This document shows positions 26,888-59,400 of a stretch of DNA of 64,000 nt, one piece after another. Position 1 is the stretch's first letter. Each line of letters begins with the position of its first letter. The stretch comes from Trogon surrucura. Its lineage: Eukaryota > Chordata > Aves > Trogoniformes > Trogonidae. The DNA is taken from NCBI GenBank assembly GCA_020746105.1, contig CM036627.1:1550001-1614000 (forward strand), read 5' to 3'. The translations under genes and the position numbers were made by a program. Under the pieces are notes generated by a model, which searched no databases, had not been told where the DNA came from, and saw only the letters and a list, made by a program, of their open reading frames with translations.

Positions 26888-27530
26888 TAAAATCATACAG
26901 TAGCTAGGGTTGGGAGAGACCTTGAAGATCATCTAGTTCCAACCCCCCTGCTGTGGGCGGGGAACCTCTCTCCCACTAGCCCAGGTTGCTCCAAGCCCTG
27001 TCCAACCTGGCCTTGAACACCTCCAGGGACAGGGCAGCCACAGCCTCTCTGGGCAACCTGTTCACCTCACCGGGAAGAATTTCTTCTGACTATCTAAATC
27101 TACCCTCTTTTAGTTTCAAGGCCATTGCTCCTTGTCCTATCACTACAGGCCCTTGTAAAAAGCCCTTCTCCAGCTTTCCTGTTGGCCCTCTTCACGTATC
27201 GGCAGGCCACGGTTAGGTCACCCCAGAGCCTTCTCTTCTTTAGCTGAATAACTGCAGCACCCTCAGCCTGACTTCACAGCAGAGGTGCTCCAGCCCTCTA
27301 ATCAACTTTGTGGACTTCCTCTGGACCCGCTGCAGCAGATCCATGTCCTCTTCGTACTGCGGTACTCCGGGCGGGACCCCACCAGAGCCACAGCAGAGGG
27401 GGAGAATCACCTCCCTCGACCTCCTGCTCACGCTCCTTTTGACGCAGCCCAGGATTCGGTTCACTTTTTGGGCTGCGAGTGCACACTGCCGGCTCATGTC
27501 GAGCCTCTCATCAACTAACATCTAATCCCT
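26888..27530 (-). mobile_element. CR1 LINE fragment with ORF2 C-terminal remnant
   Basis: The longest CR1 copy in the window, inserted on the minus strand. From the plus-strand left side it shows the reversed 3' UTR (GACCTTGAAGATCATCTAGT, then GGCCTTGAACACCTCCAGGG). The reversed end of ORF2 follows at 27240-27521. On the minus strand this gives SRQCALAAQKVNRILGC, SRRSREVILPL, then YEEDMDLLQRVQRKSTKLI and GLEHLCCEVRLRVLQLFS, a characteristic signature of the CR1 reverse-transcriptase C-terminal region. The frame is short, carries a lesion in the middle (the segment around GSGGVPPGVPQ replaces the usual sequence) and is not functional. The element is 5' truncated near 27530. Confidence 0.9.
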
Positions 27531-28638
27531 CAGAACCTCACTAACACTCCCTAGAGTTCCTAATTTTTTCATAGGCTCGCTCTTTTCCCCCTTTGTGTCA
27601 AATACCTTTGTATCAACATTACTGTTAAGCACTTAACTTTCTATATCAATATTTCTATTTTTTGCCTTATACTAATCACATTTGTCCCGTCTTTCATTTC
27701 ACCTCCATTCATCCCATTACACTGCATGCCTCGGTGCTCAAAGTTAATCTCCTCCAAGCATTTCTTCTGTTTTGCAACTAATACTTCTGCAGAAATCCTT
27801 CTGCTACGCACAGACCTTCTACTTCCAGGCAGTTAAGCCCTTCCGATTTCCCCTGTGCAAATCTCTTCATTAAAATCATATACATTCGGGGCACGGAACT
27901 ATGTTATTGCCGCTATACAGATGCCCAAGCTAGCTGTACAGGCACCACCCGTTACAAACTTGGGGAAGGAAACCGGAGTGAATGAGCAGGTGAGTGGGAC
28001 AGCGACCGACGAGACAGGGAATGGACTGGGCTCCTGGGTGATGGGGAAGGCGAAAAGCAGCCAAATCACACAGCATGGGGGGCGAGGGACAAAAATAGCT
28101 GAGCGATTCCAAGGCACAGCAGGGGACAAGGCTAAAAACACTCAAAAAACACTGAAAAGCAGTAAATAGGGCGGCACGGTTGCCATAACGCTGCAGACGC
28201 CCAGGTGTAACGCAGAGAGGAAGGCGCGGCGGCAGGACGGCGCCCGGCCCGGTCCGACGGCAAGACACGTCAAAGCCGCCTCGGCCCTTCCCGCCTGCCC
28301 CTCGCTCGGAGCCGCGGCGGCCCAGCGCTGTGGCAGCGCCGGCCGGGCCCGGCCTGGGCCAGGGCCCTGCGCCCGGCCCTCGGGCTGCGAACCCCCTCGC
28401 ACGGGCCCGCGCGGCGCCGCCCCGGCTCAGGCCCTGCGAGGCAGAGCGGGACGAGGCGCCGCAGCTCCCCGCCGCCTGGCAGCAGCGCTCCAAACGCGGC
28501 TGCCCCCGTCGCTGCCCCCCCCCCCCGGTCCCCAGCGGCGCCGGGGGTCGGCTGGGCCGGGGCCGCGGCGCGGAGAGCGAGCCGAGAGGGCGGCCGGGCC
28601 CGGGCTCGGGGCTGCCGCGGGAAGGGCGGCGGGGGCCG

Positions 28639-28652
28639 GTTGCCCGGGCGAA
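28639..28652 (+). promoter_or_regulatory. Degenerate X-box-like site upstream of TEX9
   Basis: GTTGCC-CG-GGCGAA lies 28 bp upstream of the TEX9 start codon. The left half fits the X-box consensus GTNRCC exactly. The right half departs from RGYAAC at two positions. It is a weak candidate RFX site, worth noting only because TEX9 is a cilium/testis gene and the neighbouring MNS1 promoter has an exact site. Confidence 0.3.
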
Positions 28653-28679
28653 GGAGACGCCGCGCAGCGCGCGAACAAA

Positions 28680-51888
<23,209 letters not shown>

Positions 51889-53182
51889 TTCCATGGAAGA
51901 ACAACTTCTGTTTGAAATACAAGTGGGACGGTACACTGTTTTGGCACTGTACAAAAATGCTTGTTAATAGTTGTATATCCCAGTAAATTGACTTTGTTGA
52001 TTTTGCCTGTGTTTAAATTGTTTAACTTTGATCAGCCTGGTAGGCTGTGTTGTAATATCCTGTGAAATACAAATTTCTACTGAAGTTTCAGGCCAAGCTG
52101 TCCATTCTGTAACGAATGGAGAAGCACAGACCGTGCAAGGAATGTTACAGCAAGTGCACTTTGTCATCACTTTGCTTTGTTTTACCATTTACAACTACAC
52201 CTTGTCTAAGGTAATATTCAGTCCAAAGAAGTCAGGGTTTAGCCTCAGAAAAATTCCTTGTTGCAACAGAAATAAATTAACCAGTGATCCAGTTGAGAAG
52301 AAAATGTCATGTCCTTTTTATAACACGTGGTTGGAAAATTGGCCTTGTGCGTTCCCTGTAACAGATCTCCCCTCAAAGCCGGTTGGTCAGGCATCTAATT
52401 TAAGCACCACCAGCTCTTTTATAGAAATGATCATAACTTGTTGTAGCTGTTACATGTTACACCCTGGTGGGCAAAAATATATGTGAGACTTGCCCCTGCC
52501 ATCCTGACAGACTCTGATACAGTTGCATTGTGTAAAATTGCCGCTTAAGGTGAAAATATTCCATCTTTCCCTGGCCATCAGGTGCTGCTTTGGGATACAG
52601 TGAGGAGGGACGGCTCCGTACTCACAGGTGCTCTCGTACATCCTTAAAGACTTCCTGATGTCATCATTACAATCAAGACCTAGATAAAAGTTTGAGTGTG
52701 GATGAGCTGAGCATACCCTATGTGTATAGAGAAGAGGAGGAACAGAAGTTTGTGCTGCTTGCATGACCTTCTGTCAAACCTCAGCTGGTTCAGTGCACTC
52801 CTCCCTTGGAGTAATTGAATAGGAACGTGGCACAAAAATAGTAAATTCATGCACTGAAAGGTATAAACAGTGATTCTGACCTCAAAATGGGAAAACATCT
52901 CTGCTTCCTATCAGTGAAGTAACAAAAACTTAACAGTGAAGCAAGTAACTCAGACTTACCCCTTTGAGATGAGACAAACTACATTTAGATTAGTATTTTT
53001 AATGGTGTAATGCCCGTGTAGATAAATCTTTGAATTACAACCAGAAATGGGGCATTAAGAGGATCTTATTCATACTGAAGTTCACATGTGAATTTACACT
53101 AGCTTAGGTGTCTGCAGAGTTGTTGGAGAAAATATTTTGAACATCGCTACATCACTGAGAGAGACTGAGAGCTCCATTGCAG
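51889..53182. other. Convergent TEX9-MNS1 intergenic interval and 3' UTRs
   Basis: Holds the TEX9 3' UTR (about 400 nt to its AATAAA) and then about 0.9 kb without recognised features before the MNS1 poly(A) signal on the opposite strand. An open frame of 152 codons at 52028-52486 lies mostly in the TEX9 3' UTR and is not credible as a gene. Confidence 0.65.
52271..52276 (+). terminator. TEX9: TEX9 poly(A) signal
   Basis: AATAAA, the first canonical signal after the TEX9 stop, 383 nt downstream of it. Confidence 0.7.
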
Positions 53183-53188
53183 TTTATT
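53183..53188 (-). terminator. MNS1: MNS1 poly(A) signal
   Basis: TTTATT on the plus strand, so AATAAA in the MNS1 sense, about 205 nt after its stop codon. A plus-strand AATAAA at 53219-53224 sits within the MNS1 3' UTR and could serve as a fallback for TEX9 read-through. Confidence 0.75.
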
Positions 53189-53391
53189 GATGAAAAATGC
53201 AAGTACAACATAGACTGAAATAAAACTGCTCATCAGTTGAGAACTGCAGTCTTAAAATGGAGACTTTAATGATCCTGAGGAGTTCCCCACCGTCACTAGC
53301 AAATGGGAATTTGTGTCGGAAATCAGATGACACCTAGTGGCAAACCGGGAGATCACACGGGGGCAAATTTCAGCGCTCTCCTGAAAATGCA

Positions 53392-53463
53392 TTATCTCTT
53401 CTGATAAGCCAATCTAAATTTCTCTCCCAGCATGTTAACGTCAGCTTCATCTTTGAATATTCC
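53392..53463 (-). CDS. MNS1: MNS1 exon 10 (last, with stop)
   Basis: Acceptor CTTATTGCAG in the sense strand. It encodes GIFKDEADVNMLGEKFRLAY and QKR, then TAA. It aligns to the mammalian GVFKKEDDIDLLGEEFRKVY block, and the mammalian final residues after QQR are missing. Confidence 0.9.
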   Translation of the reverse strand, partial: GIFKDEADVNMLGEKFRLAYQKR

Positions 53464-56400
53464 CTGCAATAAGGGGAAAAAACCACACGTTAGAAGGACA
53501 AATAGTCAGAAAGATTATTATGGATCTCTGAAATTTTCCACAGAGGCGAATGTGACAGCTTGTATCCATGGTGCCAGTGTCACCTTTAAAACAAAATAGC
53601 CCTGAAAACCGTCGTAAAACTTCGAGAGATGAGTTTCAGGTTGGCATTAACCTAGAACCACCTCTTCTGTTCTTCATGCAAGTGACGACGAGAACCCCGT
53701 AAGGGTTCCCACACGCGCTGTGCAGGAGACAGAGCTGACCTGCGTTTCTACCAAGAGCAGCGACAGTCTGCGCGGGGGCTCGTTTGGGGAAGTCAAGCCC
53801 CTGCACCGAAAAGAGGCGCCGGCTGGGGTCAGGCTCCATCGCCACCTTCAGTTGTGCTGAAATGAGCCTATGCAAGGAAACTATTTTGGAAATCAACTGA
53901 TACTGAAAAACTTCATATGCTGCGAGGAAGGCAAGCAAGTGAACCTCAAAACCTAAATCTTTAATTCTAAATTAATTTTATGGCTAAAAATGTGCATGAC
54001 CCACAGAGCATACTTTGCAGCATCTAAGGAAAACCCCAATAAGTTAAAAATTGCATTTATATCGGAGACTTTAGAATTAGGTGACACTTGTATATTTAAC
54101 CATTTTGAGTCAGGTAACGTAACGTATGACCACACAGTTCAGACACGGAGTTGAAGCAGAGACAAAGTAAAGTCAAACATTGATACCAGGGAACAGGTGT
54201 GAGCCTTGGACACTCTGAAATGGCCAAGACTCCCTATAACAGTGAATTCAAACCAGAAAGCTGTAACAAAATATTGCCAATTTGAGTTAATCTTTAATTA
54301 AATCTACATTAGAAACTAAGAAATTTACAAATTTATGCACCAAATTAGAATATTAATATTTGTATAAAAATGATGCTCTGCTATATTTACAATGTTTTCC
54401 AGTATTGGAGAATTTCTTTAAATAGCTGGATAATTCCCTCTCTACTGTAAATGCATTTTTATATCCCTAACGCAGGTCCCTGTTCATTTGGGTACCATCA
54501 GGTGATCTTTCCATTTATGAAATATAAACCAAAATAAATCGTAGTATATCCCTATGACAGTAATTGCTTTCACCTTTTTAACTTTTAAAAGCACAAGGAT
54601 GAACAGGGTGAGTTTGGAACTGCTTCTCTAAGCATCGCAGTTCATTGCACTGCAACAGAGATGAGGCCGTTTCTATGGTAACAGAAGAATTAAAAGACAC
54701 TGTTAGAAATTGCTCCCAAAACCTCAGGTGAGAAATTTGGTGGAAACACGGTTTAAGATATGGGAGACTCCTTTCTGGAGCTGGAAAAGCCCTGCTTTAG
54801 AACTTCTGTATTCCAGAAACTGGATGTGCAAAGCACTGTGGAACCTTTCAGCAAGTTCTGTACAAGGCATCAGTAGTGCAGCAGAGTCCAAAGCCCCTCA
54901 CGCAGGAAGACTATTTCGGTAAACTGCTTCTCAATTCCAAAAACAAAAGGAAGGAAAAAAAAAAGAAAAAAAGAAGAAAAAAAGGAAAAAGGAAAAAAGA
55001 ATGCACAAGAGAGCTGGCACAGTAAGGACACACGCTGACTCCAGGAATTCACACAGTTTGGCAACTCAGCCTTACATGATCCAAGAGAAAACCGATTTAC
55101 AGAGCAAAAGTTTAAAGCATTTAAAGCGGAATTCACTTACTCGAGGAAGATAACCCAATAATTTAGCCGCATGTTCTTTCAAAAGTTTCTGCCTCTCTTC
55201 TTCAACAATTGCACGGATCTTTTCCTGTCTTCTCTCCTCCAATTGTCTTTCTTCAAGTTCATGCTCCTGCAATAAACAATCGGCTTCTCGTAACTGCTCA
55301 ATCTCAGCTTTGTAGACATTTGTTTTCATCAATATCCACCACAGTATCAAGTGAAAATTTTTTTTAGTGGAGTAAATTTTGAACTTGGACTTACTAACTC
55401 CTGGTTATTCATTTGAAAAGGAAGGAAAAGTGTATGTAAAAGACCACAAAGAACTGTTTAAACCATACACATGTGGTAACTAGAAAAACTCCCAGACAAA
55501 AGAGAAGGCTGAATGGCAAGACATGGGGCTAGTCTGGTCACATGACACATGTGATTTGTGCCCTATATAGAGGGCCGGTTTAGCTCACTCGGTTGAGCGT
55601 GGTGCTGAAACACCAAAGGTCACGGGTTCGATTCCCGTTCGGTCCTCATGTGTTGCCTGATCTAGTTGAGAGGCGTCCCTGCCCATGTTAAAAATGATCT
55701 CTAAGGTCCCTTCCAGCCTAGGCCATTCTACGATTCTATAAACAGCTCTGAGAAGTGCAGTACAGGATTCCAGTTTCAGTTTACGCCTTTTCTATCTCAG
55801 GTGATAATCTGAGAGACTTCATCTAAAACCAAGGCCTGGACTCCCCCTTCTCACACATCATGATCAGGGTCGCCGACCCCACGGCTCCTGAAGAGAGACC
55901 TGCAGAGCACCTCCGGTGTACAGAGGGTCTGGGGATGTTGCTGGTTCTAATCTCTTAAGCTACAAAAAAAGTCAGCTCTGAAAAGACTTTTTCCTTGTCC
56001 GCCAAAGCGAAGGCCTGCTTCCCCCCCACTGCAGTTCTCTGCAACTCCCCAGTCACCTTTCCCTAGTAGGAAAAGCCTCGGCTTTTAGTATAGCAAAAGT
56101 ATTCTCACACTGTAACACTTTGGCTCAAACCCAGGGCGAATGTGAAAAGTCTTACTTTATCTGCAATAAACTGTTTGCGACGGTCTTCAATAAGTTGTTC
56201 CACAGCCCTTCGGTGTTCAAGCTGTTTCATTCGTCGTTTCTGAGCATTCATCTGTTCAATGCGATCATCCTCTGCGAGCTTGGCCATCATCTGCTGTCTG
56301 AAGGCTTCCTCCTCTTCCTGCATAGCCTGTTGCACCGCCTTCTTTAAGGCAAATTGCTCCTCATATGTTTGCCTTAAGTCTAGGCGTTGCCTTAACCTCT

Positions 56401-59400
56401 TTTCAATTTCTGCCTAGAAAGGAAATTTAATAAAACAACATATTCCTGCAAGTTTTGTCATCAGGCAATCTACTCGATGATCTGGGAATAAATTTACTGC
56501 ATCTGTTGCCTTCTAGCATAAAGAACTGGAGCAAACACTCCTGACCTGACAGTGCTCTCCAGTATTAACCAGTTTGGCAAAGGAATCAAAACTCTCAAAA
56601 TTAAGTCCAAAACAAAAGGAGATTATTTTTGTCCACTAGCATGAAGTGAATCGACAAGACAGTTGTCTCTAAAAATGTGTCAAGTGTCTCAGCCTGTGTT
56701 ACATTTTGTCACCCATAGCAAGATACGACACAGCCTGGGCGGGTCCGTAGGAAAAGGCAAAACCTTCAGTTGTCTTCCTGCTCGAAACTAAAACATAAAA
56801 AACAGTAGGGATGGCAAAGGAAACTCAAAGGAATTCTCCCTCCACTGTACAAACTGCTTGTCTGACTAAGAACATCGAGGACACTTTGTGCCAGAACTGA
56901 ACTGAAAACAGTTTAATTTCACTTAATACACCTAAAACCATGTCAGAATTAAGGTTTTGGCTCTGAGCCAGCTCAGAGATGAAAGTGGGATCAAGGAGTC
57001 CCTCAAACCCATCCCAAATTCACAACTAACACCACAGAGCTAACGAATCGAAAGTGTGGTAAAAACCCCAACGCAGACTAGTCCATGAAAGATCCTGCCA
57101 GCATTACTAAAGGAAACGTTGTGGAAACGGGAGTTACATGAACTCTGAAGAGCGCCCTCAGATGCAGAAGGACGTGCAGGTGGGACAGGTTCTCCCTCAA
57201 TGTTCTGTACGTGTCCCAACCCCGGTGACAGTGTCCAAAGACCAACGGAGCACTGCTCCACCACAGAGACATCAGAAGTGAAGGGACAGAGGAGGACTGT
57301 GTGACATACTGTTCCCTGCATTCACTTCATTATGTATGTCTACCCAGAGGTACAGGTGCTCCATAAACTACAAGATTTCCTGCATATACACTGTTTTTAT
57401 TTTAGAGACGTTTCACCCAGCCCAGAAAAGGTGCAATACTCCGCTTGCATTTTCCATTATCAGTTTATGCCCAGGTACACATAGCGCACACAGGACGTAC
57501 AAAAAACTGGTATCTGACAAGTACCGAAAATATCTGTGTACGCATGTGCCGGATAAGTCCAGGGGGAGTGAAATATTCCCCCCAGCACACAGGTTCCTGC
57601 CAGCACTCACCATCTCCTTCCTCCTTTCCATCTCCTCTTGTTCTTCCAGATACAGCTCTTGGCGGATTTGTTCCAGTTCTTCACGCCTCTGTTGTTCTCT
57701 TTCCAGATTCTGGGCAATCTTTTACAAGAAGGAAAGATTTCTAAATGAAACACAAACATATACAATATTTTTTTCCTACAATTTCTATTTTTGATACCAT
57801 GCTCTGAAGCCTTTGTTTTTTCTCCTCAGCGTCTCGAACTTTAGCCATCCGGTCTTCTTCTCTTTGTCTCTGAATGTTGGCAAACTCCGTAATTTTCCTA
57901 TTTTCTTCTTCCATCTCTTCCTGTTTCCTTCTCCTCCAGATAGCTTGTTCTTTTTTAAATTCTTCAATATATGTCTGAGTTGCTCTCACCTTATCTAACT
58001 TCAGCTGTTTTTCCCTGTGCAAGATGGGAAAAAAGATTGTGTAAACAGTTATTTAACGTAGTGCAGAGTAACATCAACCAGACCATTTGCTCACCATTAA
58101 CAATGCACTCCAGAGACTAAGATTTAAGTGACTCTCCTTACCCATTCAGCTGGAAATTAGATACCTAGATTGAAAATACTTATTCATTGCCCCGAAAAGG
58201 GAGTCCCGTGTGTAACACCTTCCTCCAGGAGGCTAGGCTGTGCACGTGGGTGCTCACTACTACTCCCTTTACACACACCCCACCAAAACAGAAGGGGAGA
58301 AGGAAACCCAGCAGCCTAATGCCACCACAATTCCCTACACTCTTTATTTATTTGTTCTAAACTATTCCCCCCACCTCAGAAATCTCCTTTCCCATCCCTC
58401 CCCTTACGACAGGGATACAACACATCCCATGAAGAGGCAGGGACGTGAGGGGAGGCCAAAATCTGTGATATGCACTCATTTCCAGCATGACAGGCCCTCC
58501 TTGAAATGAGCTGATTTCATATTTGGGAAACAAGGACACGAGATTAACTGGGAAGACAAGAACGCTCTGATGTTTAAACAGCAGAATCCACACAAGCCAG
58601 TCTCTTGTTAGTAAAATGTGACCAAGGAGGACTAAATTGGGCCTTAGTCTATGAAGTAAATGTTTACAGATTAGTTTTCTACATCGAATTACATAAGTTT
58701 TTTTGTTTAAAATTAATAAATAATAAAAATTCAAAGTAACTAACATTTGGTCTTCCTCATAGATCTTTCTTACAATTTCATCAATCACGAGTTTCTCTCT
58801 CAGAAACTCTTCGTAAGCATCCTGCTTCTTCCTCTCCTGTTCCTCAATCTGCTTCTCCAGTTCTTGATGATACATCATTTTCTCCTTGTTTCGCCTCAGT
58901 TCTGCAGAACTTTCTTCTTTCATGACCCTTTCGTACTCCTCCTTCATCTTTTGGGCTATTTCATCCTCGTGTTTCTATAGGGGGAAAAAGTAATGCAAGG
59001 TTCCTTTTTACTCCCAATAATATAACTTGCAATGAAAAAATACACAGTATAAAAAGGAATTATAGTGCATTACAACAAAGGAGTGGTTTCTACCTTAATC
59101 TGTAAGTACAGTGCCTTAACATGCTCAGTTAATTCAGTAAGGAAAGCCCTCAAAGAGAATCCTCACCTAATAACAGTTCCCTTCTGAAGTTATTTAGATG
59201 TATGTTTAATAATAGTAACACTTTCAACAATCTGTTTCTGAGGTGAGCACTTACTATTGGATGTGTATCATAGTTTTAACTTGGATAAGTATTACAAAGC
59301 CAGTAAAATAAAAACTATATCCATTCATACAGCGTAATTCACTGCTATTTTGATTGCAATGGCAAAGTAAACCTTCTTCTGACTGGTTATTACCGGTCCT

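Larger units (their letters stand above)
3883..28165. other. Intergenic interval between RFX7 and TEX9
   Basis: About 24 kb of AT-rich sequence separates the two divergent promoters. I recognise no protein-coding exon; the longest open frames (about 80-130 codons) show no family resemblance and overlap in antisense. Supported contents are CR1 fragments near 6.1, 22.6 and 26.9 kb, a 24-bp tandem duplication near 19.1 kb, a quasi-palindrome near 23.56 kb, a small CpG-dense patch near 24.8 kb and a short AT microsatellite at 25.03 kb. Conserved enhancers or lncRNAs could be present but cannot be told by eye. Confidence 0.7.

Noticed and set aside
54669..54682. X-box-like GTTTCT-AT-GGTAAC in MNS1 intron 9
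   Set aside because: The right half is perfect but the left half has two mismatches, and it is far from any promoter.
55267..55350. Longer MNS1 exon 9 using the open frame upstream of 55266
   Set aside because: The acceptor at 55268-55267 has a good pyrimidine tract and gives residue-by-residue alignment with mammals; upstream AGs lack such tracts.
55572..55645. A functional tRNA-Ile gene
   Set aside because: The anticodon loop has six bases and no usable Ile anticodon, and the sequence continues directly into a CR1 tail, so it is the head of a SINE.
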